A stretch of DNA of 32,934 nt from Aphodosoma sp045600865 (GTDB lineage: Bacteria; Bacteroidota; Bacteroidia; Bacteroidales; Paludibacteraceae): assembly GCA_045600865.1 (NCBI GenBank), contig JAZRYS010000113.1:1-32934 (forward strand). The letters are read 5' to 3'. Made by a program: the position numbers and the translations under genes. Below, piece by piece: positions 16,501-25,815 of the stretch. The notes under the pieces are model-generated. The model was not told the DNA's origin. It searched no databases and saw only the letters and a list, made by a program, of their open reading frames with translations. Each line of letters begins with the position of its first letter. Position 1 is the first letter of the stretch.

Positions 16501-16553
16501 AAACTCGTGATTTTTTTTCATAAAAAATATGTTATCATATCAAAAATAATTCT

Positions 16554-16561
16554 TACCTTTG
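16554..16561 (+). promoter_or_regulatory. -7 element of the OMP-giant protein operon
   Basis: TACCTTTG lies 24 nt before the ATG at 16586, in an A/T-rich region. No TTTG is seen at the expected -33 position (GTTA there). It is divergent to the PNGase operon promoter, so the two may share regulation. Confidence 0.6.
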
Positions 16562-16585
16562 CATCTTAAAACGAGAAGGTAGCAC

Positions 16586-17515
16586 ATGAAGGGTAATATT
16601 ACTGTTATATTATTATTATTCAGTATATTGCTCCCCATACAACAAGTGTGGGGCAAGGGTGGTCCGCAACGTCGCAAAACAAATTCTGACCGCAATCATA
16701 TACTTTTATCGGCATCTACAGGTTATTCTCAACTCATCGAGGACATACCAGCCCTTGCTGGTTCAGGGCGTGCAGGCTGCACTTTCGGCATAGGATTCGA
16801 ACAACTGAAAGAGGATGGTCTGTGGTGGTCAGCCTCCGGGGAATTTCAGTATTTTGCATCTGGTTCCAAATGTGACATCAGAGATTTCGACCTTAATATC
16901 TACGACACACATGGTGTTGAGGCCATGTGCCACTTCCGCAATTTCACCCCTCTCACAGAAACGCAGAACCTGATATTCTGCAACCTTCTTGGAATGGTTG
17001 GCTTTTTCAATTCAACCAACGGATTCTATTGCGGCATTGGTGCAAAACTGCGTCTGAACTGTTTTGCAAACAGCAATGGTTCAATGTCATATACGACTTC
17101 CGCCACTTATGAGAAATACATTGACGATTTTTACAACATGGATCCTCATTTCTATGGCGACAAACAGATGTCTGGCACGTCAAAACTTGCCCATGACATA
17201 TTATCTGGTGCAATACAGATAGAAGTGGGCGGAGATGTCCTTGCCAACGTAAGGCAAAACAACAAGAAAATGCAGGGTCTCAAGATTGGATTTGTTGCCG
17301 AAGTGGGCATTCCAAACCTGCTCAAAGGCGGTGCTGACCAAGAACTCTTCACCGTAACAAGCAATGCCACTGAACTTAAACCTAATTCATTTTATAATAC
17401 GACAAGCATGAACGGCAGATTGGCATTGCCAATCTATGCAGGCGTCAAGGCAACATGGATGTTCTGCCTTGAAACCAAACACCATAAATGCAGCTGTCGC
17501 AAATACAAGAAATGA
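16586..17515 (+). CDS. Outer-membrane protein coupled to the giant secreted protein
   Basis: The 309-residue protein has a signal peptide (MKGNITVILLLFSILLPIQQVWG) and amphipathic, glycine/aromatic-rich strands typical of a beta-barrel (FGIGFEQLKEDGLWWSASGEFQYF, FCNLLGMVGFFNSTNGFYCGIGAKLRL, LALPIYAGVKATWMF). A basic, cysteine-containing tail follows (CLETKHHKCSCRKYKK). Its stop shares the ATGA overlap with the giant repeat protein start at 17512, so translation of the two is coupled. By analogy with SprF/PorP proteins, which are encoded next to and needed for SprB-type adhesins, it may help secrete or hold the giant protein. However, the NPA-type motifs of PorP/SprF are not seen, so this is inference from context only. 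Confidence 0.65.
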   Translation: MKGNITVILLLFSILLPIQQVWGKGGPQRRKTNSDRNHILLSASTGYSQLIEDIPALAGSGRAGCTFGIGFEQLKEDGLWWSASGEFQYFASGSKCDIRDFDLNIYDTHGVEAMCHFRNFTPLTETQNLIFCNLLGMVGFFNSTNGFYCGIGAKLRLNCFANSNGSMSYTTSATYEKYIDDFYNMDPHFYGDKQMSGTSKLAHDILSGAIQIEVGGDVLANVRQNNKKMQGLKIGFVAEVGIPNLLKGGADQELFTVTSNATELKPNSFYNTTSMNGRLALPIYAGVKATWMFCLETKHHKCSCRKYKK

Positions 17516-20500
17516 GAAGACTTTTCACCATATTTGTCTTGACGCTTTGGGCAATATACTCATGCGCTGAACTCCAAACTGACACAATATGTCATGGCGA
17601 CAGTGTGCTGTTCCATGGCAGATACTACAAGACATCTGGCATCTACTATGATTCCATACAGGTCATCGATCATATCGACACTGTGAATATGGAACCAGAC
17701 ACTTTCCGTCTTGATACTTTTTACAGGGATTCAGTAACAGAGATCCTTATGCTCACTGTAATGCCTGAATACGTCAAGTATCAACAAGTAAATCTCTGCA
17801 ATGGAGATGTCTATTATTACAATGGCATAAAATACACTTCATCTGCAGTCATTGACGACACCCTTCATTCCCGCTTTGGCTGCGATTCCATAATCCGTAT
17901 CTCCATCAATTTCCACCCTACATTCTTTATATCGACGCAACAGACAATCTGTAGTGGTGCAAGTTACAAGTTCGGCAACAGGCATCTCACAGACACAGGA
18001 ATTTACTACGACTCTTTGCAGACCATCCACGGCTGTGATTCCATAATAGAACTCGCATTGACTGTCAATCCCTCTTTCAAAAACGAAATTTTTGATACTA
18101 TATGCAACGGGGACAGTTATACATGGTTGGGAACAAAATACATCAATACTGGCAGGTACACCAGACAATACTCCACTGCTCTCGGATGTGATTCTACATA
18201 CATTCTCAATCTTGAAGTTCTTCCGGAAATCCTGCACACCACAGACAAAGAGATTTGTCAAGGCGAATTTTATGTTTTCCGCGGTCAGAAATACGCCAAC
18301 ACGGGCATTTACGATGATACTGTTTTCGTTGCAGGAGCCTGCGACACAATATACCGACTGAATCTTACTGTAAACAAGCATGTCAGACTCACAATCGACA
18401 CAACTATCTGCAGCAACGACATTTACAGCTTAAATGGGAAGTCTTACAACGAGGCAGGCACTTACCTTGACACATTGCCAGGGGTTAACGGGGATTGCGA
18501 CACCTTCGTTGTCATAAACCTCTCAGTTCTTCCCGTGCCTGTCACAACCCTAAGCCACGGGATCTGCAGGGAGTCTTCATTCTATTACCGTGGTCGTCTG
18601 ATAGACAAACCTGGTGTCTATATCGACACATTCGTTGCAATGAATGGCTGTGACTCAATAGTTCGTCTTGTAGTCAACGAAAATCCTACCTACTTGTTGG
18701 AAGACACTGTCTATATCTGCGAAGGAGACAGCATCACATTCTTCGACGAGATACTCATAAATGCCGGTACATACACAGCATACCTGAAAACGAAAGACAA
18801 TTGCGACTCTATATTCAGAAGGACAGTAATCGTCAACAAGAAAGACACTGTCACCCGCAACGTCCACCGCTGTGACCACCAGCCATACAATTTCTTCGGC
18901 CAACTCATCACCTTACCTGGAACATACCAAAAGCTGCTTACAAACAGGTTTGGCTGCGACTCCCTAATCATCCTCAATTATGACACCACACCTTATTTCT
19001 ATCAGGAATACGCCCATATATGTGAAGGAGAAACATACGATTTCCATGGCAAGATTGTCTCGACACAAGGGACGCACTTTGCGCAATTCACCGGCAAATA
19101 TGACTGTGACTCAACATATAGACTCTATCTGACAGTCGGCAGACGCTATGAGTTTATCACCGACACTGCCGTATGCGATGGCACACCGTTCTTCTGGCGC
19201 GGAAAACAATATGTGCAATCAGGAACATATATGGACAGTTTTGCAACTTCTCTCGGCTGCGACTCTATATATGTCCTCAACCTCACATTCCTCGACAGGC
19301 CGCACTACAACAAGGTCGTGGAGTTCTGCCAAGGAGATTCGCTATTCTTCAATGGTCAGGTTATCAAACATTCCACGAACATAGATGACACTCTTCGTTC
19401 AATCTCCGGCTGCGACTCTATTGTCCATTATCGCTTCAACATGCTCCCTTCTTTCCATCACAGCGATACAGTAGATATCTGCATCGGTTCTTCATACCTT
19501 TGGCACGGACAGACAATCAACCGTAATGGAGTTTATTGGGATTCTCTGAAAACCAGAAATGGCTGCGACTCTATCTTCGAGCTAACAGTCAGGGCTGTCC
19601 ATTCCCAGACAATTCCCGTCTCGGCTACTATCTGCAGTGGAGAATACTACGATTTCAACGGCAAGCATCTCTACTCCACAGGCACCTATTATGACACACT
19701 GTTCAATTCACAAGGTTGTGCCGATGTCTTCATTCTCAACCTGACGGTGAATCCGTCCTACGTTTCCACAAGTCATATCACCCTCTGTTCGGATGAAGGA
19801 TTCTGGCACAATGGCGTTTACATTGACAAAGCAGGAATATATTACGATTCGCTGAAAAGTGTTGACGGATGCGATTCCATCTGTCGCATAGTGGTCAATC
19901 GTGCCGCAAGATATTTCTTCTCTGACACTGTCCGCATCTATCAGGGAGCATCATACAATTTCCACGGACATACACTTCATATTGCAGGCACATACTACGA
20001 CTCACTGAAAACCGCCAGCGGATGCGACTCGATTTTCCAACTCGTACTGCAAGTGACCCCACAGTTCCATCACGTCGAATATGCGACAATATGCAACAAC
20101 GAGTATTATAACTTCCGCGGCAGGATGATAAATGTTTCCGGCATTTACTGGGATTCCCTGAAGACCTTCAACAATTTCGACTCTGTTTACGAGTTGCGTC
20201 TTTCTGTCAATCCCACATACCTCATCACCTCTGTATTTACGGAATGTCACGGCAACACTATCCATTTCAGGGGCAAGCACATCACCAAGCCAGGCATTTA
20301 CTACGACTCTTTATATTCGGCAACTGGCTGCGACTCTGTCTATAGATTGATTTTCAACTGGTCCGACACATACCTCTTCGAGGATACTGCCATAATCTGT
20401 CAAGGTGACTCTTACATGTTCCATGGACGACTGGTGTCAAACGATGGTGTATATTTCGATTCGCTCAAAACGCAGAATGGCTGCGACTCCATATATAAAC

Positions 20501-23500
20501 TGCGTCTTATTGTCAAACGTCCATTCTATGCCGAACTCACCGATACTGTATGCCAAGGTGACATCTATGATTTCCACGGGCGTATGCTTACGGAACCTGG
20601 CATTTACTACGATTCAATCAAGTCGGTTTACGGTTGTGACTCCGTTTACAAACTGACACTGTCAAAATTCAACAGTTATGAATTCACCACGTTTATAGAA
20701 GAGTGCTACGGCCACAAATGGACATACCGTGGCATCACTATTGACAAGCCTGGTGTATATTACGACTCGCTCATTTCAAGCACAGGATGTGATTCCGTTT
20801 ATAAACTGGTCTATTCCTGGTCTTCCAATTACCATTTTTACGACACCGTGAATATTTGCGAGGGTGACTATTACAATTTCCGCGGACGCAACATACATAT
20901 TGCCGGCAATTATTACGACTCGCTCGTAACAACCAAGGGCTGCGACTCCATATTCCAGCTTTACCTCAATGTGGTCAGAAACTTCCATGATTTACAGGTA
21001 ATAAATACATGTTCCAACGAATACTATAATTTCCGCGGCAAGCTTCTCAACAAGAGTGGAATATATTTCGACTCCCTCAAAAGTTCGTACGGTTGCGACT
21101 CCGTTTACGAGTTACGTCTCAGCATCTCGCCAGAGCATCTCATGACAGATTACATTGAAATCTGTCAAGGTGCATCCTACCAATACAAGGGCATCACTAT
21201 AACTAAGCCTGGCGTATATTACGACTCGCTCAAGACAAGATTCGGCTGCGACTCTGTCACTAAAATCATTGTCAACTACGCCCCTCGTTACCTGTTTGTC
21301 GATACAGCATCCCTCTGTGCCGGTAGCACATACCAATGGAGAGGAAAAGACTATTCTCTTGCTGGCAACTACTACGACTCTCTGCGCACTCAGCGTGGTT
21401 GCGACTCTATCTTCAAGCTTGTCCTCAGAATTGTACAGCCTTTCCACGACATACAATACGTTGAAATCTGTTCCAACGAAACCTACAATTTCCGGGGAAG
21501 GCACATCGACCAGAGCGGAATTTACTTCGACTCGCTTAAAAACTCTCAAGGCTGTGACTCGGTTTACGAACTCCATCTCAGAATCAAGCCCCATTATGTA
21601 TTCGACAACTTCATCGAGGTCTGCTATGGCAATCCTGTCACTTTCCGTGGCAAGCACATCACAAAGCCAGGCATTTACTATGACTCTCTGCTGACGCATG
21701 ATGGCTGCGACTCTGTATACCGCCTTATTTTCTCATGGAAATCCAACTACTTCTTCAGCGACACTGCCGTCATCTGCAATGGCAGCCATTACAACTTCCG
21801 GGGCCAGACTATCTCAAAACCAGGCTACTACTATGACTCCCTGCTGACGCGAGAAGGCTGTGATTCCATATACCAACTGGTTCTCATTGTCAATTCCTCA
21901 AGTCATACCGTTATTGACACGACAATCTGTTCAAACGAGGTATTCAAGTTGCACGGCAAGAACATCACCAGCAGCGGCACCTATTACGACACCATACGCT
22001 CAACCATGGGGTGCGACTCCTTCATAACCTACAACATCACAATCCACGACAGTTACCTCTTTGAGACACACATTACATTGTGTCATGGCAGTGATGTATT
22101 CTTCCGTGGCATACATATCACCAGGCCAGGCGTTTATTATGACTCAATGCGCACAATCTACGGCTGCGACTCTGTCTATAAGATGGTATTCAACTGGACA
22201 CCGACATATATGTTCGTTGACACTATTCGCCTCTGCAATGGAGGTTTCCACGACTTCCACGGACGTCGGATCACAGGCTCGGGAATCTATTACGATTCGC
22301 TCAAGACTGTTGCCGGATGTGACTCCATATACAAGTTGGTAGTCTTCTCAGGCGATGGATATTACCACGAAGAGACTCTGAACATCTGCAGCAGCGATGT
22401 CTATTTCTTCCATGGTCGCCGCATCACAAAAAGTGGCATCTATTGGGATTCTCTCTCCACAATCAATGGTTGTGACTCCGTCTTCAAACTTACAATCACC
22501 ATTGACAGTTCAAAGACAACCACTATTCATGCAGACATCTGCTCTAACGATATCTATTACAGACCAGATGGGTCAATCATAAACAAGACAGGACTTTATG
22601 TTGACACATTAGTCACATCTGCAGGATGTGACTCAATCGTCAGGCTTTCGCTCAACGTCCATGCAGACAAGTTCTATGAAGAAAGCAAGACCATCTGCAA
22701 AGGCAACTATTACTCATGGCATGGCCGCAACCTGACCTCAAGCGGCGTTTATTGGGACTCCCTTGTCACAGCTGACGGATGTGACTCTGTCTTCAAACTG
22801 AATCTCGTAAACAACACTTACTATACCGAGATAGACACCACTCTTTGCAATAGTTCCGTATTCCGGTTCAACAACAGGAATTACACCTCTTCAGGCATCT
22901 ACTACGACACTCTCGTGACAGTGCTCGGCTGCGACTCCGTCTTCAAAATTGACCTTACAATCAACCCAACATACAACATCGTCCGCCACCTGACAATATG
23001 CGATACCGATTACCCTGTTCCTTTCGCTGGTAGTTTCATCAATCAGACAGGAGTGTATAGGGACACCACCGTCACGCTTCAAGGCTGTGATTCTATCAAC
23101 ACTCTCTATCTCACAGTAGTACAGACCTACAATTTCATGGAAGACACCATCTGCGAGGACGAAATCTACTCATGGCGCGGCCATCAGTACACACAGCCGG
23201 GACTCTACACCGATACTGTGCGAGACCAGACCGAAGCACATTGCGACATAATCTATGCCCTCCGTCTGCACACAGTACAGAAAACCAACCTCTACAGTCT
23301 CGACATCGCTCCTTACATCTGTGCAGACGATATTGAATTCGCCATTGCTCCTCGCTACACAGGCACCAAGCCAGATGCCTACACCATCCGCTACACAAGT
23401 GCCGAGATTTCCAAGCAGTCTGATATCGCCAACGCCAACTTCACCGCCAGTCCTATCCTTGTGCCACTGCCTCTTTCGGTGGATGGCGACTCGCTGCGTC

Positions 23501-24081
23501 CTGACACATACACAGGAACACTCGAAGTTTACAACCGTGTATGCGACGCAAACCCACTCAGCCTCGATTTCACGCTCAACATACGATATCCAAGCCACAT
23601 CGTAAACCAGCACTGGAACGACGTAGTGGCCATACTGAACAGCAAATACAATGGCGGCTACACATTCTCGAAATACGACTGGTACGTCAACGACATACTG
23701 ATACAAAGTATCACTGGCAGCAACATGTTCCTTCCTAACCTCCGCATAGGCGACAAAGTCGAAGTTGGTCTTACCCGCGAAGGCGAGAATTATGCCGTGA
23801 TGACGTGCCCTATATGGATGCAGGATCTGAGCAACTTGGAAGTCTCGGAGTATCCTGTCGCTATCGAAGGGACGATTCTTCGCAACAACACCCAGGCTCA
23901 CATCATTGCATCGGCAGCGGGCACATATAGTTTATACAGTGCCACAGGACTTCTCATAACCTCCGGCACGTTTGCCAAAGATTCTGAGACACTTGTTGAT
24001 TTGCCTGACGTATCAGGAATATATTTCCTGCAAGTCATATCCAACAACGAGCCACGGACCTTCAAACTTATGGTTCATTAA
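17512..24081 (+). CDS. Giant cysteine-repeat T9SS surface protein (2189 aa)
   Basis: The start at 17512 gives the signal MRRLFTIFVLTLWAIYSCA; the frame also opens at 17488, but that adds eight residues before the signal. About 37 tandem units of about 51 residues fill residues 25-1900, each of the form ICxGxxYxFxGRxIxxxGIYYDSLxTxxGCDSIYxLxLxV, with two cysteines per unit (28 then 23 apart). From unit 11 to 30 the spacing is a strict 153 bp, and a sub-type with HITKPG and a terminal W/Y strand recurs every third unit. After the repeats come an Ig-like segment (about 1900-2120) and a T9SS type A sorting domain (GTYSLYSATGLLITSG, then SGIYFLQVISNNEPRTFKLMVH). GCDSI-type repeats recur in Bacteroidota secreted proteins, but I know of no assigned function; a stalk-like adhesin is the likely role. 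It is coupled to the upstream outer-membrane protein. Confidence 0.88.
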   Translation: MRRLFTIFVLTLWAIYSCAELQTDTICHGDSVLFHGRYYKTSGIYYDSIQVIDHIDTVNMEPDTFRLDTFYRDSVTEILMLTVMPEYVKYQQVNLCNGDVYYYNGIKYTSSAVIDDTLHSRFGCDSIIRISINFHPTFFISTQQTICSGASYKFGNRHLTDTGIYYDSLQTIHGCDSIIELALTVNPSFKNEIFDTICNGDSYTWLGTKYINTGRYTRQYSTALGCDSTYILNLEVLPEILHTTDKEICQGEFYVFRGQKYANTGIYDDTVFVAGACDTIYRLNLTVNKHVRLTIDTTICSNDIYSLNGKSYNEAGTYLDTLPGVNGDCDTFVVINLSVLPVPVTTLSHGICRESSFYYRGRLIDKPGVYIDTFVAMNGCDSIVRLVVNENPTYLLEDTVYICEGDSITFFDEILINAGTYTAYLKTKDNCDSIFRRTVIVNKKDTVTRNVHRCDHQPYNFFGQLITLPGTYQKLLTNRFGCDSLIILNYDTTPYFYQEYAHICEGETYDFHGKIVSTQGTHFAQFTGKYDCDSTYRLYLTVGRRYEFITDTAVCDGTPFFWRGKQYVQSGTYMDSFATSLGCDSIYVLNLTFLDRPHYNKVVEFCQGDSLFFNGQVIKHSTNIDDTLRSISGCDSIVHYRFNMLPSFHHSDTVDICIGSSYLWHGQTINRNGVYWDSLKTRNGCDSIFELTVRAVHSQTIPVSATICSGEYYDFNGKHLYSTGTYYDTLFNSQGCADVFILNLTVNPSYVSTSHITLCSDEGFWHNGVYIDKAGIYYDSLKSVDGCDSICRIVVNRAARYFFSDTVRIYQGASYNFHGHTLHIAGTYYDSLKTASGCDSIFQLVLQVTPQFHHVEYATICNNEYYNFRGRMINVSGIYWDSLKTFNNFDSVYELRLSVNPTYLITSVFTECHGNTIHFRGKHITKPGIYYDSLYSATGCDSVYRLIFNWSDTYLFEDTAIICQGDSYMFHGRLVSNDGVYFDSLKTQNGCDSIYKLRLIVKRPFYAELTDTVCQGDIYDFHGRMLTEPGIYYDSIKSVYGCDSVYKLTLSKFNSYEFTTFIEECYGHKWTYRGITIDKPGVYYDSLISSTGCDSVYKLVYSWSSNYHFYDTVNICEGDYYNFRGRNIHIAGNYYDSLVTTKGCDSIFQLYLNVVRNFHDLQVINTCSNEYYNFRGKLLNKSGIYFDSLKSSYGCDSVYELRLSISPEHLMTDYIEICQGASYQYKGITITKPGVYYDSLKTRFGCDSVTKIIVNYAPRYLFVDTASLCAGSTYQWRGKDYSLAGNYYDSLRTQRGCDSIFKLVLRIVQPFHDIQYVEICSNETYNFRGRHIDQSGIYFDSLKNSQGCDSVYELHLRIKPHYVFDNFIEVCYGNPVTFRGKHITKPGIYYDSLLTHDGCDSVYRLIFSWKSNYFFSDTAVICNGSHYNFRGQTISKPGYYYDSLLTREGCDSIYQLVLIVNSSSHTVIDTTICSNEVFKLHGKNITSSGTYYDTIRSTMGCDSFITYNITIHDSYLFETHITLCHGSDVFFRGIHITRPGVYYDSMRTIYGCDSVYKMVFNWTPTYMFVDTIRLCNGGFHDFHGRRITGSGIYYDSLKTVAGCDSIYKLVVFSGDGYYHEETLNICSSDVYFFHGRRITKSGIYWDSLSTINGCDSVFKLTITIDSSKTTTIHADICSNDIYYRPDGSIINKTGLYVDTLVTSAGCDSIVRLSLNVHADKFYEESKTICKGNYYSWHGRNLTSSGVYWDSLVTADGCDSVFKLNLVNNTYYTEIDTTLCNSSVFRFNNRNYTSSGIYYDTLVTVLGCDSVFKIDLTINPTYNIVRHLTICDTDYPVPFAGSFINQTGVYRDTTVTLQGCDSINTLYLTVVQTYNFMEDTICEDEIYSWRGHQYTQPGLYTDTVRDQTEAHCDIIYALRLHTVQKTNLYSLDIAPYICADDIEFAIAPRYTGTKPDAYTIRYTSAEISKQSDIANANFTASPILVPLPLSVDGDSLRPDTYTGTLEVYNRVCDANPLSLDFTLNIRYPSHIVNQHWNDVVAILNSKYNGGYTFSKYDWYVNDILIQSITGSNMFLPNLRIGDKVEVGLTREGENYAVMTCPIWMQDLSNLEVSEYPVAIEGTILRNNTQAHIIASAAGTYSLYSATGLLITSGTFAKDSETLVDLPDVSGIYFLQVISNNEPRTFKLMVH
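19363..22560 (+). repeat. 459-bp three-unit super-repeat in the giant gene
   Basis: The codon equivalent to I of the (H)ITKPG motif falls at 19363, 19822, 20281, 20740, 21199, 21658 and 22117, exactly 459 bp apart each time. The next copy, at 22579, is shifted by one added codon. 459 bp equals three 51-residue units. From about 19822 the three units are distinguishable (A: ICSNE...ELRL; B: ITKPG...IFSW; C: DTAxIC...FxLVL), which indicates amplification of a three-unit block. Confidence 0.85.
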
Positions 24082-24100
24082 TTGTCAATTGTCAATTATT
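24081..24100. repeat. 7-bp ATTGTCA repeats after the giant gene
   Basis: Two exact ATTGTCA units plus ATTATTA start at the last base of the giant gene stop codon and fill the 19-nt gap to the aminotransferase start. They belong to the same 7-bp phased family as 8161-8202. Confidence 0.7.
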
Positions 24101-25219
24101 ATGATAGAGATGTGCGACCTTCATGGTCAATACAGCGATATAAAAGATGAGATAGACCGAGCCATCAGCGAGGTGCTTTCGTCATGCCGTTTCATCAGAG
24201 GCGAATCCGTTGCTGCCTTCGAACAAGAACTTGCCAAATACCTCGGTGTACGCAACGTCATCGGCGTTGGCAATGGTACGGATGCCTTGCAGATTGCGCT
24301 GATGTCTCTCGGCCTCCATCCGGGCGACGAAGTCATCACACCGACCTTCACCTTCATTGCCACGGCGGAAGTCGTTGCACTGCTTCGCCTCAAGCCTGTC
24401 GTCGTCGATGTTGACTACGACACCATGACTGTCACCGCAGAAGCAATTGAACGGGCAATTACGCCTCGCACGCGCGCCATTGTTCCGGTTCACCTGTTTG
24501 GCCAGAACGCAGATATGGAGGGAATCCTTGATGTCGCACGATGCCATGGCATTCCGGTAATCGAAGATGCCTGTCAGTCGCTCGGCTCCTCCTATACATT
24601 CTCTAACGGCAACACACGTAAAAGCGGCACTATGGGCACTATAGGCTGCACCTCGTTCTTTCCTTCCAAAAACCTCGGCTGTTATGGCGATGGTGGAGCT
24701 CTTTTCACAGACGACGATACGCTTGCAGCCCGCATACGCATGATAGCAAATCATGGCATGTCAATCCGCTATCACCACGACATGGTAGGAGTTAATTCCC
24801 GCCTCGACACCATACAGGCCTCTGTCTTGCGTGTCAAACTCCCCCATCTTGATGAATATGTGGCAGCACGTCAACGAGCCGCACAAGCATATTGCAAGGC
24901 ACTGAAAGGCAACAGCAATATTTTGCTTCCCACAGTCAATCCAAAATCCACCCACTCGTTCCATCAATTCACGCTCCGTTGCACAGGTATCAGCCGCGAT
25001 GCGCTCAAAGCTGATCTTGCACAAGCTGGCATACCGTCAATGATCTACTACCCTATTCCTCTCCACCGTCAAAAAGCTTATCTTACAGAAGGAGAGTTTC
25101 CCAACGCCGATCTTCTCGCCTCACAGGTACTCTCAATTCCAATGCACACATCACTCACATCTTCTGTCATCAACACTATAACATTAGCCATCAACGGCAC
25201 TACATCATTTTCACTTTAA
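24101..25219 (+). CDS. DegT/DnrJ/EryC1-family sugar aminotransferase
   Basis: The 372-residue PLP enzyme has GNGTDALQIAL (58-68, phosphate/cofactor binding), HLFGQNADM, the PLP-ring aspartate in VIEDACQSLG (Asp156) and the Schiff-base lysine in SFFPSKNLGCYGDGGAL (Lys190). It belongs to the family that aminates UDP- or dTDP-keto sugars (WbpE, DegT). The start at 24101 follows the giant gene by 19 nt; an upstream in-frame ATG at 23972 lies inside the giant gene in another frame and is rejected. In Porphyromonas gingivalis a member of this family, PorR, makes a sugar of the A-LPS that anchors T9SS cargo, so linkage with a T9SS protein may be functional. Substrate not determinable here. Confidence 0.88.
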   Translation: MIEMCDLHGQYSDIKDEIDRAISEVLSSCRFIRGESVAAFEQELAKYLGVRNVIGVGNGTDALQIALMSLGLHPGDEVITPTFTFIATAEVVALLRLKPVVVDVDYDTMTVTAEAIERAITPRTRAIVPVHLFGQNADMEGILDVARCHGIPVIEDACQSLGSSYTFSNGNTRKSGTMGTIGCTSFFPSKNLGCYGDGGALFTDDDTLAARIRMIANHGMSIRYHHDMVGVNSRLDTIQASVLRVKLPHLDEYVAARQRAAQAYCKALKGNSNILLPTVNPKSTHSFHQFTLRCTGISRDALKADLAQAGIPSMIYYPIPLHRQKAYLTEGEFPNADLLASQVLSIPMHTSLTSSVINTITLAINGTTSFSL

Positions 25220-25225
25220 TCCTGA

Positions 25226-25555
25226 CTTCTCGGGAATGCGTCACCCAAAAATTTGACCTATGGTTATAAGTTGCATTTTGATTATTCAGGCAGTGAAGAC
25301 AAAAAGCTGTATTATACACCGAAGGGAACATTTGATGATGATGTTGCAGCAATTCCGTCATTCAATATTTTATTCAGGACAAATGGCTATCTTTCATAAC
25401 TCTCATTAGAAGTAAATGAAGATGAGTTGTTCACCCTGCGAGCAATAGGATATATTCCATCTGAAGATAGAAATGTCTATATCCTTGAGAAATACCGAAA
25501 AATGACAGATTCCGAACTGGAAGAATACAGAACCATCTATAGCGAAGAACCATAA
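25226..25555 (+). pseudogene. Decayed coding remnant with one in-frame stop
   Basis: One frame reads as protein from 25226 to the TAA at 25553-25555, interrupted only by TAA at 25397-25399. Parts: KLHFDYSGSEDKKLYYTPKG and PSFNILFRTNGYLS before the stop; DELFTLRAIGYIPSED and MTDSELEEYRTIYSEE after it. There is no start codon with a signal or promoter, so this looks like the 3' end of a larger lost gene. The family is not recognised. It directly follows the aminotransferase. Confidence 0.6.
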
Positions 25556-25561
25556 CCAATC

Positions 25562-25589
25562 AGCCGCCACAACATCTGTTGTTGCGGCT
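25562..25589. terminator. Hairpin after the decayed gene
   Basis: Arms 25562-25574 and 25577-25589 (AGCCGCCACAACA/TGTTGTTGCGGCT) pair with one mismatch. There is no strong T-run after it, so it is a weak intrinsic terminator candidate closing the 16.6-25.2 kb operon. Confidence 0.5.
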
Positions 25590-25599
25590 GTCTTTACGT

Positions 25600-25815
25600 T
25601 GTAGCAGCTACCTTTGTTTTCCCATTGTTTTCCCATTTTTCCCCATTCCCGCCCATTCAGATGGGAACCCATGGGAGAAAAAAGGGCTTTGGTAGGACGA
25701 TGGAAGGACGGTGAATGGGAGACCAATGGGAGACGCTTCGGCAACGTTTCAGCGATGCCGTCCTGCCGTTGGCAGAAAGTCTGTCTCTTGTTTGACTTCC
25801 AGAGACAGCAGTCAA
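25600..25815. other. Spacer with CCCAT / ATGGG clusters
   Basis: Several TTTTCCCAT/CCCCATT copies at 25617-25655 are followed by ATGGGA copies at 25662-25677 and 25714-25731. The two groups are mutually complementary and could fold into a large stem just 3' of the SulP gene. Frames open here are by-products of the repeats; no gene is supported. Confidence 0.45.

Noticed and set aside
16586..17515. Assigning the outer-membrane protein as PorP/SprF
   Set aside because: Context fits, but the NPA-type motifs and usual N-terminal pattern of that family are not visible.
17839..23901. Many long antisense frames opposite the giant gene
   Set aside because: They mirror the repeat structure of the coding strand (biased codons keep the opposite strand open), lack start signals and show no known motifs.
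23972..24100. 43-residue N-terminal extension of the aminotransferase
   Set aside because: It overlaps the sorting-domain coding region of the giant gene in another frame; the family N-terminus starts at the ATG at 24101.
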